DNA from: Gordoniibacillus kamchatkensis
GTDB taxonomy: Bacteria > Bacillota > Bacilli > Paenibacillales > NBRC-103111
Assembly: GCF_000829455.1 (NCBI RefSeq)
Contig: NZ_JXAK01000038.1
Span: 1 to 64,000 of the forward strand
Length of the DNA stretch: 64,000 nucleotides
Reading direction: 5' to 3'
Notes under the pieces: model-generated
The model's input: only the letters and a program-made list of their open reading frames with translations
The model's database searches: none
What the model was told of the DNA's origin: nothing
In this document: one piece after another, positions 42,556 through 50,336 of the stretch
Numbering within the stretch: the first letter of the stretch is position 1
Layout of the letters: the number at the start of each line of letters is the position of its first letter
Made by a program: the position numbers and the translations under genes

Positions 42556-43374
42556 TTAATCGAAATAGCTGCCTGGATATACGTCGACCCGCTTCGTCTT
42601 CGGATCGACGGCGGTCATCCGGGCCAGCGATATGTAATTGTCGACGAGCCGCTCCTCGACCTCGGTCGATTCCACGAACACGCCGATGCCGGTCACCGTC
42701 GCCTTAAATTCCTGCAGCAAATCCATCATGCCGCGAATCGTGCCGCCGACACGCATAAAGTCGTCGATGATAAGCACTTTCGCGTCTTCCTTCAGCGCGC
42801 GTCTGGCGAGCGACATCGTCTGAATGCGCTTGTTGAAACCGGATACATAGTTGATGCTTACCGCTGACCCTTCCGTCACCTTGGCGTCGCGGCGCACGAG
42901 CACGACCGGCAAGTTCATGAAGGACGCTGTCGCATAGGCGAGCGGAATGCCCTTCGTCTCCACCGTCATCACGACGTCGGCAGCCTGGTCGGCGAACGCC
43001 GTTGCGAACGTCCGGCCGATTTCCTGAACGATGGACGGCTGCCCCAGAAGGTCCGACATGTAGAGAAAGCTGCCCGGCAAAATGCGCTCCGGCTGCTGCA
43101 GCTGCTCGCAGAGGGACCGGACAAAACCGAGCGAAGTCTCCTTAGGCGCTTTGGGCGTAAACCGGACTCCCCCGGCGGCTCCGGCGAGCGTATGCAGTTC
43201 GCCGATCCCTTCCCCCTCGAACACTTCCTTGACAATGGCCAAATCTTCGCTGATCGACGATTTAGCCGAATGGTACTGGTCGGCAAAAGTGGTCAGCGGT
43301 ATAAGAACGTGGGGGCGGCACAGCAAATATTGCGTCATTTCCACCAGCCTGGCACTGCGTTTCAACTTTTTCAC
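42556..43374 (-). CDS. purR: Purine operon repressor PurR
   Basis: 272 residues. Winged-helix N-terminal domain (about 1-75) plus a PRTase-like domain with the PRPP loop VLIIDDFMRVGGTIRGM (about 200-216). In Bacillus PurR represses purine genes and is relieved by PRPP. The start is GTG with GGGGGG upstream. A PurBox-like sequence lies just upstream, consistent with autoregulation. Confidence 0.96.
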   Translation of the reverse strand: MKKLKRSARLVEMTQYLLCRPHVLIPLTTFADQYHSAKSSISEDLAIVKEVFEGEGIGELHTLAGAAGGVRFTPKAPKETSLGFVRSLCEQLQQPERILPGSFLYMSDLLGQPSIVQEIGRTFATAFADQAADVVMTVETKGIPLAYATASFMNLPVVLVRRDAKVTEGSAVSINYVSGFNKRIQTMSLARRALKEDAKVLIIDDFMRVGGTIRGMMDLLQEFKATVTGIGVFVESTEVEERLVDNYISLARMTAVDPKTKRVDVYPGSYFD

Positions 43375-43389
43375 GAAGTTCCCCCCAGC

Positions 43390-43440
43390 AATTCCGAATA
43401 TTATATTGAAAATATATCATTTTTATCCGTCTTTTTTCAA
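43390..43440 (-). promoter_or_regulatory. purR promoter and PurBox-like site
   Basis: TTGAAA (43435-43440), 18-bp spacer, TATATT (43411-43416) read toward purR. Between promoter and gene, AATTCCGAATATT (43390-43402, plus strand) matches the PurBox AWWWCCGAACWWT except for one base. A second inverted box was not found. Confidence 0.55.
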
Positions 43441-43513
43441 GCAAAGCAATGAAAATTATTCTCACATCAATATAACCTAAAAGTAACACAAAGAATTTTT
43501 TACCTTACAGATC

Positions 43514-43543
43514 ATGACACCCAGACGTCACGCCTGATATAAT
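43514..43543 (+). promoter_or_regulatory. Promoter of the plus-strand membrane protein gene
   Basis: ATGACA (43514-43519), 18-bp spacer, consensus TATAAT (43538-43543), about 50 bp before the start codon. It diverges from the purR promoter. Confidence 0.6.
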
Positions 43544-43592
43544 GGAACCGACTACCAGCGTTGGGATAACGCCACACGAAAGGAGGAGTACA

Positions 43593-44066
43593 TTGAATTT
43601 GTTCCCCTTCCTGCTTGCGCTGCACATCGCCGCAGGCTGTCTTTGCCTCGTCACCGGCTTGATCGCCATGGCGTCCCGCAAACGCAAAGGCCGGCACACG
43701 GCCGCGGGCGAGCTGTATCACGGAAGTTTCGTCGTCATTCTCTTTACTTCCGTGGCGATGGCCCTTCTTCATTGGAGCACGAGCGCTTATTTGTTCTATA
43801 TCGGCATTTTCTCCTACAGCTTCGCTGCTGTCGGGTATTTCGCCCGCAAGCGTCGCGTCCGCAATTGGCTCGGCCTCCATATCGGCGGCATGCTCGGCTC
43901 CTATATCGCCATTATTACCGCCGTGCTCGTCGTCAATTCGCCGCATATTCCGCTGCTGTCCGGCATCCCGCCGCTGTGGCTCTGGTTCGCCCCGACGATC
44001 GTTGGCTCGCCGCTCATTTTCCTCGTCGGCCGCAAATATAAAAAGTCCCGGCCCAAAGCGAGATAA
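43593..44066 (+). CDS. DUF2306-type integral membrane protein
   Basis: 157 residues from TTG 43593, which follows AAAGGAGGAG closely. Four hydrophobic segments: LHIAAGCLCLVTGLIAM, HGSFVVILFTSVAMALLHW, LFYIGIFSYSFAAVGYF and GSYIAIITAVLVVN. The pattern LHIAAG...KGRHTAAGELYHGSF resembles the DUF2306 family, whose function is unknown. One of the few plus-strand genes; divergent from purR, and convergent with ispE across a repeat cluster. Confidence 0.8.
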   Translation: MNLFPFLLALHIAAGCLCLVTGLIAMASRKRKGRHTAAGELYHGSFVVILFTSVAMALLHWSTSAYLFYIGIFSYSFAAVGYFARKRRVRNWLGLHIGGMLGSYIAIITAVLVVNSPHIPLLSGIPPLWLWFAPTIVGSPLIFLVGRKYKKSRPKAR

Positions 44067-44110
44067 GGAAATCCAGCTGCAGCCTTCCTTATCGGCGAGC
44101 GCGTTTACCG

Positions 44111-44303
44111 GCGTTAAGCCGGCTGCGAGACGTCCGGCACACCGCTCTCCGTTGCACCCCAGCTTAACGCCTGGGCGTTAAAGCCGGCTGCGAGACGTCC
44201 GGCACACCGCTCTCCGTTGCACCCTAGCTTAACGCCTGGGCGTTAAGCCGGCTGCGAGACGTCCGGCACATTACTCTCCGTTGCACCCCGGCTTAACGCC
44301 TGG
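44111..44303. repeat. Family B repeat, three tandem ~64-bp units
   Basis: Units start at 44111, 44175 and 44240. Each reads GCGTTAAGCCGGCTGCGAGA, then CGTCCGGCAC...CTCTCCGTTGCACCC, then AGCTTAACGCCTGGG. Unit ends are inverted (GCGTTAAGC / GCTTAACGC), so each can form a hairpin. Units 1 and 2 are almost identical; unit 2 has one extra A. Single copies lie near 45.3 and 50.2 kb. Confidence 0.9.
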
Positions 44304-44360
44304 TAGCGGAATAGGCCAAATAATAGGGACAGCTTATATTTCCGATGCAGCAGCCGTACA

Positions 44361-44405
44361 AAAAGCTCCCGGCAGCCAGGCCACATCCGGCCGCCGGGAG
44401 CTTTT
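44361..44405 (-). terminator. Terminator after ispE
   Basis: Symmetric hairpin with arms AAAAGCTCCCGGC / GCCGGGAGCTTTT. It starts 15 bp past the ispE stop and, by symmetry, could also stop plus-strand transcripts. Confidence 0.88.
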
Positions 44406-44420
44406 GGCTCCGATATGAGG

Positions 44421-45275
44421 TTATACGAGCATCCGCACCGCGTACACTTCCTTGCAAAACCCCCGCAATCCGTTGTACAGCCGCGGCACTTTGGCTTCTT
44501 TGGCAACAAGGCCGAAGACGGTCGGCCCGCTTCCGGACATAAGCACTCCGTCAGCGCCGAGCTTCAGCATGCATTCTTTCACATGCCGCACCTCGGGATA
44601 AAGCTTCATCGTCACATCCTCCAGCACGTTGCCGAGATTCGCGCACATGGCGTCGAAGTCTTTGCTGCGGATCGCCTCCAGCATCGCCGGAATGGACGGA
44701 CGATGGGGAATTTCGCCTACGTTCAGCTTGCCGTAAATTTCCGAGGTGGAGACGTTGATCGGCGGCTTCGCCAGCACGACCCAGCACTGCGGCGGAGCGC
44801 CGACGGGCTCCAGCACCTCTCCGCGTCCGCGCGCCACCGCCGTGCCGCCCGTCACGCAAAACGGCACGTCCGAACCGAGCTCGGCGCCCAGCGCCTTCAG
44901 CTCGTCCATCGTAATGCCAAGCCCCCAGAGCCGGTTTAGCCCGCGCAGCGTCGCTGCCGCATCGCTGCTGCCGCCGGCGAGTCCCGCCGCGACCGGAATG
45001 TTTTTATCCAAATGAATATAGACGCCCTGCTTCACTTCGTAACGGTCTTTGATGAGCCGAGCGGCTTGAAACGCCAAATTTTTTTCGTCAAGCGGAATGT
45101 ATCCGGCCTGGCTGGAAATAATGATCGTGTCCCGCGGCAGCTCCTGCATCTCGATGCGGTCGGCCAAATCGACCATCGTCATAATCATCTCGACTTCGTG
45201 ATAGCCGTCATCCCGTTTCCGCAATACGTCGAGGGACAGATTGATTTTGGCCGGGGCCTTCTCATAAATCGTCAA
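44421..45275 (-). CDS. ispE: 4-diphosphocytidyl-2-C-methyl-D-erythritol kinase
   Basis: 284 residues from TTG 45275. A GHMP kinase in the non-mevalonate isoprenoid pathway. [21 protein letters not shown] binds substrate and [21 protein letters not shown] is the ATP loop; the third GHMP motif is [14 protein letters not shown] was chosen because AAGGTG lies 8 bp upstream and [11 protein letters not shown] matches the family start. GTG three codons earlier is possible. A Family B repeat lies 25 bp upstream. Confidence 0.94.
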   Translation of the reverse strand: MTIYEKAPAKINLSLDVLRKRDDGYHEVEMIMTMVDLADRIEMQELPRDTIIISSQAGYIPLDEKNLAFQAARLIKDRYEVKQGVYIHLDKNIPVAAGLAGGSSDAAATLRGLNRLWGLGITMDELKALGAELGSDVPFCVTGGTAVARGRGEVLEPVGAPPQCWVVLAKPPINVSTSEIYGKLNVGEIPHRPSIPAMLEAIRSKDFDAMCANLGNVLEDVTMKLYPEVRHVKECMLKLGADGVLMSGSGPTVFGLVAKEAKVPRLYNGLRGFCKEVYAVRMLV

Positions 45276-45300
45276 CTGCCGCACACCTTCTTTCGCGCTT

Positions 45301-45364
45301 GGCGTTAAGCTGGCTGTGAGACGCACTGCATATTGCTCGCCATAACTCCTCCAGCTTAACGCCT
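45301..45364. repeat. Family B repeat, single diverged copy
   Basis: Starts GGCGTTAAGCTGGCTGTGAG and ends CCAGCTTAACGCC. The inverted ends are conserved while the middle has diverged from the 44.1-kb units. It is in the ispE leader region. Confidence 0.8.
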
Positions 45365-45393
45365 AATCCGTTAGATTATTATAGCAAAAGCGC

Positions 45394-45425
45394 AAAAGAA
45401 AAGCTAAAGCCATAGGCTTCAGCTT
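45394..45425 (-). terminator. Terminator after sspF
   Basis: Minus-strand hairpin AAGCTGAAGCC / GGCTTTAGCTT followed by TTCTTTTGC. It begins at the sspF stop codon. Confidence 0.75.
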
Positions 45426-45873
45426 AGCTCATATACGAGGGGGCTGCGCCGCCTTCGGCCGGAGCCTGCGGCGGTATGAAGCCGGGGGAAACCGCTGCCG
45501 GGTTAACCGGAACGAAGCCGCTCTGCCGCGAAAACGCATAGGCCGGCTGCGTGCCGGAAGGCTGCGCCTGCGCAGGCTGCCATGCAGGGCGGTAGCTCGG
45601 CGCCTGCGCCGCCTGCCGCTGCACTTGCACCGGTTGCCGCTGCACTTGCGCGGGCTGCTGCCATGCGGGCGAAGGCTGCTGCCGCGCTTGCGAAACGTAG
45701 TCGCGGGCCAGTTTTTCCTCGGCGATCTGAATCGCCCGTTTCACCATATTTCCCGCATCCTTCGTGCGTATGCCTTCCCAGCCTTCGCGCATCACCGTAT
45801 CGTAAAAGCCCAAATCTTTGGCCAGCTCGTACTTCAGATCTTCGGACATGATCCCTCTTCTTCGTCGACCCAT
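45424..45873 (-). CDS. sspF: Alpha/beta-type small acid-soluble spore protein, SspF-like, with long Gln/Pro tail
   Basis: 149 residues from ATG 45873 (GGGAGG at 7 bp). The first ~60 residues are Ssp[21 protein letters not shown], then [26 protein letters not shown]. Such proteins coat DNA in the forespore. Bacillus SspF is about 61 residues; here ~85 more follow, rich in Gln, Pro and Ala ([13 protein letters not shown], ending GGAAPSYMS). The tail is in frame and ends at a terminator, so it looks real. Confidence 0.88.
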   Translation of the reverse strand: MGRRRRGIMSEDLKYELAKDLGFYDTVMREGWEGIRTKDAGNMVKRAIQIAEEKLARDYVSQARQQPSPAWQQPAQVQRQPVQVQRQAAQAPSYRPAWQPAQAQPSGTQPAYAFSRQSGFVPVNPAAVSPGFIPPQAPAEGGAAPSYMS

Positions 45874-45901
45874 TGTCCTGCCTCCCTTATCCGGAGTAAT
45901 T

Positions 45902-46078
45902 TCAGGCTGCCCGAGAAAGTATGGCTGCACTGCGGCTTGGGAATGGGGAGGCCTCCAGCTTCGTTAAACTCGTCTTCCCCATATCCGATTAAGCGGATGG
46001 AACACGAGTTCAAAAGCGCACGCTTCGCGCTCCGACCCGCATTCCCATTTTCCCCTCCGTCTTTCTCGGGCAGCCTGA
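45902..46078 (+). repeat. Family A palindromic repeat, copy 4 (perfect ends)
   Basis: Best-preserved copy: an 18-bp perfect terminal inverted repeat, TCAGGCTGCCCGAGAAAG (45902-45919) and its exact complement (46061-46078). The centre is diverged on the left arm (AACTCGTCTTCC) but keeps GGAACACGAGTTCAAAAGCG. No target-site duplication is visible. It lies between the sspF promoter candidate and the sspF start. Confidence 0.92.
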
Positions 46079-46090
46079 GCAATGTATCTG

Positions 46091-46120
46091 TATTGTGCCC
46101 CGGACCGTACTCCCTCATGC
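46091..46120 (-). promoter_or_regulatory. Candidate sigma-G promoter of sspF
   Basis: GCATG (46116-46120), an 18-bp spacer and CACAATA (46091-46097) on the minus strand, one base from the forespore consensus (GMATR, 18 bp, CATWHTA). SASP genes are sigma-G genes. It lies between the veg terminator and the repeat, giving a leader of about 210 nt that contains the whole Family A element. Confidence 0.6.
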
Positions 46121-46154
46121 AGCAGAAATGCATTAAGGCCGGGGCCTCTAAGCC

Positions 46155-46199
46155 AAAAAAGAAAAAGCCTTCGCCGCGTGTGGGCGAAAGGCCTTTTTC
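46155..46199 (-). terminator. Terminator after veg
   Basis: Minus-strand hairpin AAAAAGGCCTTTCGCC / GGCGAAGGCTTTTTC followed by TTTTTT, 17 bp past the veg stop. Confidence 0.88.
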
Positions 46200-46215
46200 A
46201 TAAAACGCCTGTATG

Positions 46216-46490
46216 TCAATGCTGGATGTAGGTGATGCGAACTTGTCCGTCATTGCTGCACACGGTCACTTCAACGGACTCTGTCAGAATATCCGCGTAG
46301 CTGTACGACACCCGCTTGAAAGCGTGCTGCTCCTGATCCAGCTTCACGATGAATACCGACGGATACGTCTCTTCCAGTACGCCGGAGCGTCGATCGTCTT
46401 GCGACGGCCGCCGTTGGCCCGCAGCATGATCTTTTGCCCGACGTGCGGCTCGAGGCTGCGTTTGATCTCCAATAGCGCATTTTTGGCCAT
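46216..46490 (-). CDS. veg: Veg protein (apparent frameshift)
   Basis: About 91 residues when repaired. Veg is a small, abundant protein that affects biofilm matrix genes through SinR in B. subtilis. ATG 46490 (GAGGTGG at 8 bp) starts [20 protein letters not shown], then [13 protein letters not shown]. The rest, [20 protein letters not shown] and [15 protein letters not shown], is in another frame. One missing A near 46390 (ATCGAACGC for ATCGACGC) joins them. It has a strong upstream promoter. Confidence 0.9.
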
Positions 46491-46557
46491 TGTGCCTACC
46501 ACCTCTTTCCTTATCCATTATAACCGATTATCCAGCGCATGTCAAATTAAGCCAAAA

Positions 46558-46587
46558 ATTATACCATCCGAATTTGACAATTGTCAA
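46558..46587 (-). promoter_or_regulatory. Strong sigma-A promoter of veg with -35 palindrome
   Basis: TTGACA (46582-46587), 18-bp spacer, TATAAT (46558-46563), both perfect. The -35 is the left half of a 14-bp perfect palindrome, TTGACAATTGTCAA (46574-46587). The B. subtilis veg promoter is likewise very strong. Confidence 0.85.
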
Positions 46588-46699
46588 CGGTATATCTGCC
46601 TAATTTTTGTTGCACGCTTATTATTGTTTGTTCGTGGCGAAAAACTATGCACGGCACGCGAGAAAAAAGATTGCGTTCTTTGCCCAGGATGCAGAAAGG

Positions 46700-46873
46700 A
46701 TGCAGAAACCCCATTGTCAATTGCGCACAGGGATGTTTCTGCTTGCTTCCGTCGGCTTAGTGTCTTTGTTATCGGCCTGTCTCCCTTACGCGGACGCCGG
46801 AAAGCTCGATAGAAGCCCGAAAGAACAGGCCCTGAATCGGGCCCCGGCCCCGTGCAACGTCCAGTCCCCGTAA
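46700..46873 (+). CDS. Possible small lipoprotein
   Basis: 57 codons on the plus strand: a short N terminus, then MFLLASVGLVSLLSAC, which resembles a lipobox signal peptide, then a short polar tail (DAGKLDRSPKEQALNR). No convincing ribosome-binding site, and the start is ambiguous. It lies alone in a roughly 770-bp gap between the veg promoter and the yabG terminator. I see nothing else in that gap (46590-47355). May be spurious. Confidence 0.22.
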   Translation: MQKPHCQLRTGMFLLASVGLVSLLSACLPYADAGKLDRSPKEQALNRAPAPCNVQSP

Positions 46874-47355
46874 GTTAAGTGGTGTGTTCGGTCTAAAACA
46901 TTCGAGCGGCTTCATTTTCCGACCGCAAACTCCGGAATTACGAGGCCAAACCGCAACATAGCCCATGTGCGCTAAACAGAGACTTTTCGGGCGCTGATAC
47001 TGAGCCAAAATGGAGAAAACGGACGCTAAAGCCCCAAAGGTCGCTCCATGCGAATTTTCGTCGCTATTCATGGAATCTTCGGTCTTTGGGGATGCATTCC
47101 GTCAAATCGGCGCCTAATAGTGCCCCGCATGACGCTGTATAACGAACCCGTTCTTTAAACAGAACTGCCTGGCTCAGCAGAACTAATCCGCCTGAGTTAC
47201 CTAGCTGCAATAGCTTATTACCGGCGAGCCCAATTCTTCCGCAGCATTTTGCGAAGACACGCGACCTCGCATTATTTCGCAGCGCAACTCGCTTCGCATG
47301 CAAAGAAGCGTAAAGCCGTTTCGCTTTCGAATTGTAGCCAGGTTCAGCTTCCCGG

Positions 47356-47396
47356 CAAAAAGAAAAACAGACCGCCTCCGGGGCAGCCTGTCTGTT
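47356..47396 (-). terminator. Terminator after yabG
   Basis: Minus-strand hairpin AACAGAC / GTCTGTT with inner GC pairing (GGCTGCCCC / GGAGGC), followed by TTTTCTTTTTG. Confidence 0.75.
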
Positions 47397-47450
47397 ATGC
47401 TGGCGGCAGCTTGCCGCTGCCGATTTACTTTTTGGGGACCATGGAAACCG

Positions 47451-48329
47451 TTACGTTGCCGACGCTGCAGCGGCCGCCTGCGAAATGCCCGGGATCCCGA
47501 TGCGGAACGTCCCGCGCGTCTCGATGCCGCCGAGCCCATCAAGGCCGCTGACCGTCATCTGCACGATCTCATGCATCGAAACCGTATCTTTAATCGACGT
47601 GTAAGCCGCCTTTGCCGCAATGCAGAGCGGGTCCAGAGCATGAATAAGCACCCGGCCCGGCGAGCTGGCAAAATTGGCACCAGCCTGCAGCAGCGCCTCA
47701 AAATGCGATTGGCACGCGCCAGCTACAATCGTGAGCGCGTCACGATTGCGCTCGAACTGGCGGGCAATCGCGACGGCGTTAACGAAATTGAGCGAATTTT
47801 TGTAGCTGCTGAGGTTCGCCACGTCCGACCGGCGCGTCTTCAGGATGCCGTCATGGCCCGTTATCACCACGATATCCGGGCGAATTTGCGGCAGGAGCCG
47901 GTACAGCGCGTTCGCCATCTCCGCTTCGGGGACATGAAACCCTTCGGCCGGCACCCTGAGCTCGCCGTAAAGCGCCATGCTTTTGCGCAAATAGGAGGAG
48001 TCGCCGTCGAGATGCAGCACCTTGCCGGGCACTTCGAAATACGCGTCGCTTTTGCCGGCAAAGCCGAGCGGGTGATTGTACCGGCGCCGCTGCAGGCTCG
48101 CCTTGATGTGCCCCCAGCGCTGCATCGCTTCCTGCACGAGAGAAGCCGCCGATTGCGGATAGCGGAACGGTTCGGTCGGTTCTACGACGGCAAGGTCCGT
48201 CAGCGGCGCATCGGCCAGCAGCCGATAATCGATGCCGCGCAGCACCGCCCGATTTGATTCCAACTGTTGTATCCGAAACATGACGTCGCCGCCATACGAT
48301 TTTCTCGTCACCAGATCGCCTTGCTTCAT
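47451..48329 (-). CDS. yabG: Sporulation-specific protease YabG
   Basis: 292 residues. A mother-cell protease that processes spore coat proteins. Conserved features are the start MKQGDLVTRKSYGGDVMFRI and central VPEAEMANALYRLL...DIVVITGHDG. GGAGG lies 9 bp before ATG. The last residues (QAAAAASAT) look odd: one extra G near 47463 would instead give GRCSVGNVTVSMVPKK and a stop at 47425, closer to the terminator. That is a possible further frameshift. Confidence 0.92.
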   Translation of the reverse strand: MKQGDLVTRKSYGGDVMFRIQQLESNRAVLRGIDYRLLADAPLTDLAVVEPTEPFRYPQSAASLVQEAMQRWGHIKASLQRRRYNHPLGFAGKSDAYFEVPGKVLHLDGDSSYLRKSMALYGELRVPAEGFHVPEAEMANALYRLLPQIRPDIVVITGHDGILKTRRSDVANLSSYKNSLNFVNAVAIARQFERNRDALTIVAGACQSHFEALLQAGANFASSPGRVLIHALDPLCIAAKAAYTSIKDTVSMHEIVQMTVSGLDGLGGIETRGTFRIGIPGISQAAAAASAT

Positions 48330-48427
48330 CGCTCATCGCCTCCATTGACTATCGTATGGCGGGCGATTGCGATTGGTGCCCATAGGGCGCCGGTTTTCAG
48401 CGGACGTTAAGCGGAGAGACGTTGCGC

Positions 48428-48600
48428 CCGGGCAACCGGAAAATAGGGCTGCGCTACGGGCTGAAAATGAACCTCCGGCCTCCGTTAAAGCCGTTCCTTT
48501 CATTATCCCGGTCGATGGAACGCGGCTTTAAAAGTCGTCTCTCCGGTTCATTTTCACCCTTCGCTCGGCTCATTTGCGCCTATACGCCTTCCTGAGCCGC
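48428..48600 (+). repeat. Family A palindromic repeat, copy 5 (diverged)
   Basis: Keeps the layout GGGCTGCGCTACGGGCTGA...CCTCCGGCCTCCGTTAAA, then central arms AAAGCCGTTCC / GGAACGCGGCTTT (48487-48531 region), then TCATTTTCACCCTTCGCTCGG. The ends are poorly preserved. It lies between rsmA and yabG and is the most diverged copy with copy 6. Confidence 0.7.
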
Positions 48601-48609
48601 AGCGCGGGC

Positions 48610-49521
48610 CTATTTCCCGTTGACAGCCAGATGGCGGCGCAGCGCGTCCGCGAGCGCGGCGAACTCGTCCATGCCAAGCGTCTCGGCGCGGCGCGAAGGG
48701 TCGATGCCGCACGAGGCCAGCACCTCGCCGAGCTGCTCTTTCGTCTCCTTGCTGAAATACCTGGCGGCGAGATTGTTGTAAATCGTCTTCCGGCGCTGCA
48801 CGAACGAAGCTTGCACGACATCGAAGAAAAACGCTTCGTCGTCCGTCCGGACCGGCGCCTCGCGGCGTACTTTCAGCCTGATGACGGCGGAGTCGACGTT
48901 CGGCTGCGGGATAAATACGGTGTGCGGCACGATCGTCACGAGCTCCGGATCGCAGTAATACTGCACCGCGATGCTGAGCGAGCCGTAATCTTTGCCTCCT
49001 GGTTTTGCCGCCATTCGTTCGGCGACTTCCTTTTGGATCATCACCACAATATTTTCGAGCGGCAGCTTTTGCTGCAACAATTTCATGATGATCGGCGTCG
49101 TAATGTAGTAGGGAAGATTAGCGACGACACTGACGCCGCTTACTCCCGCGAAATGCTCCGCAAACAACGCCCCGAGGTCGACCTCGAGCACGTCGCCGTG
49201 GACGACGGAGGCGTTCGGAAACGGCGCCAGCGTCTCCTCCAGAATCGGCAGCAGCCGCTGGTCGATTTCAATCGCGACAACGCGCCCCGCCCGCTTGGCG
49301 AGCTGCTGCGTGAGCGCCCCGATGCCGGGGCCGATCTCCAGCGCGCCTTTGGTGGCATCCAGTTCGGCGGCGCCGACGATTTTATTCAGCACGTTCTGAT
49401 CGATCAGGAAATTTTGTCCGAGGCTTTTCTTCAGCTTGAGGCCGTGTTTCTTCAAAACCTCATTCGTCCGCTTCGGAGTAGCGATATCTTCAGGTTGTAA
49501 AGTAGACTTATCGGTTGTCAT
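48610..49521 (-). CDS. rsmA: 16S rRNA dimethyladenosine transferase KsgA
   Basis: 303 residues from ATG 49521 (AAGGA at 6 bp). Dimethylates two adjacent adenosines in helix 45 of 16S rRNA. SAM motifs are [23 protein letters not shown] and [13 protein letters not shown]; the C-terminal [10 protein letters not shown] is also conserved. An upstream extension of 75 codons is open but lies inside rnmV. It follows rnmV by 11 bp. Confidence 0.96.
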   Translation of the reverse strand: MTTDKSTLQPEDIATPKRTNEVLKKHGLKLKKSLGQNFLIDQNVLNKIVGAAELDATKGALEIGPGIGALTQQLAKRAGRVVAIEIDQRLLPILEETLAPFPNASVVHGDVLEVDLGALFAEHFAGVSGVSVVANLPYYITTPIIMKLLQQKLPLENIVVMIQKEVAERMAAKPGGKDYGSLSIAVQYYCDPELVTIVPHTVFIPQPNVDSAVIRLKVRREAPVRTDDEAFFFDVVQASFVQRRKTIYNNLAARYFSKETKEQLGEVLASCGIDPSRRAETLGMDEFAALADALRRHLAVNGK

Positions 49522-49532
49522 AAGGCATCCTT

Positions 49533-50075
49533 TCAAGGAGGGTCGAGCCGGGAAACGGCAGCTGCGAATTCTTCGCGCGAGATGCGGAAAGCGTTGCAGC
49601 GGCGGTAAAATTGCTTCCCGTTGCAGTATCCGATGCCGAGCGCATTGCCGACCGCGAGCCGGCGCGCCGCGGCGTCGGGATGAACGAGCAGCCCGGCGTC
49701 CATCATGTCGCTCCACGTAATGTCGCCGTCGCCGCCTTCCGCGCATTCGGTGCGCACCGTCTCGAGCGCATGGCGAATCGCCTCCGGCGATGCGTTCTCG
49801 ATGCCGATGTCGCCTTTGTACTCGGCGAGCTCCTGCGGCAGGAAAGCATGCTTGCAGCCCGGCACCTTAGCCGAGATGATTTTGCGTATTCGCTCGCCGG
49901 CATGGTCCGGGTCCGTGAACACTATGACGCCCCGCCGCTCCTGGGCCAGAGCGATGCGCCGCAGCACGGCGGGGCCGATGGCGGAGCCGCCGGTTTCGAT
50001 CGTATCCGCCTCGACGGCGCGCTTGATCGCTGCGGTATCGTCCTTTCCTTCGACAACGATGATTTCCCTAATCAT
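49533..50075 (-). CDS. rnmV: Ribonuclease M5
   Basis: 180 residues. Matures 5S rRNA. TOPRIM domain: [13 protein letters not shown] at the N terminus (catalytic Glu) and [13 protein letters not shown] (DxD-type motif) near 53-65. The C-terminal region [19 protein letters not shown] is typical. It is coupled to rsmA, as in Bacillus. Confidence 0.96.
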   Translation of the reverse strand: MIREIIVVEGKDDTAAIKRAVEADTIETGGSAIGPAVLRRIALAQERRGVIVFTDPDHAGERIRKIISAKVPGCKHAFLPQELAEYKGDIGIENASPEAIRHALETVRTECAEGGDGDITWSDMMDAGLLVHPDAAARRLAVGNALGIGYCNGKQFYRRCNAFRISREEFAAAVSRLDPP

Positions 50076-50147
50076 AGCGGCTCACAGCTCCTTTCTAGCC
50101 CAGATAAACGGCTAACGCCGTTCCTACGGAACGTGCGCGTTTACCAT

Positions 50148-50207
50148 CGTTAAGCCGGCTGCGAGGCGTCCGGCACGTTGCTCAGCGTTCCACATCCAGC
50201 TTAACGC
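50148..50207. repeat. Family B repeat, single copy
   Basis: CGTTAAGCCGGCTGCGAGGC...CATCCAGCTTAACGCC. Its flanks match those of the 44.1-kb cluster: GCGCGTTTACC on the left and TAGCGGA...CTTATA...GATGCAG on the right. The true unit may therefore be about 120 bp. It lies between rnmV and yabE. Confidence 0.85.
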
Positions 50208-50257
50208 CAAATAGCGGATCAGCCAAGTATAAGCGTGTCTTATACTTCCTGATGCAG

Positions 50258-50284
50258 AGAAAAAGAAGAGGTTTCCCTCTTCTT
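50258..50284 (-). terminator. Terminator after yabE
   Basis: Minus-strand hairpin AAGAAGAGG-gaaa-CCTCTTCTT followed by TTTC. It lies about 50 bp past the yabE stop. Confidence 0.8.
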
Positions 50285-50336
50285 CCCCGCTATGTTTGCG
50301 ATTGTATAATTCCAGTATGTCCGTCTCCGCTTCGGC

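Noticed and set aside
45902-46078. Family A copy as a classical insertion sequence
   Set aside because: Too short to encode a transposase and no target-site duplication is visible; retained only as a repeat.
45834-46253. 139-codon minus-strand frame spanning the repeat and veg terminator
   Set aside because: Crosses a terminator and a repeat; the sspF start lies inside in another frame.
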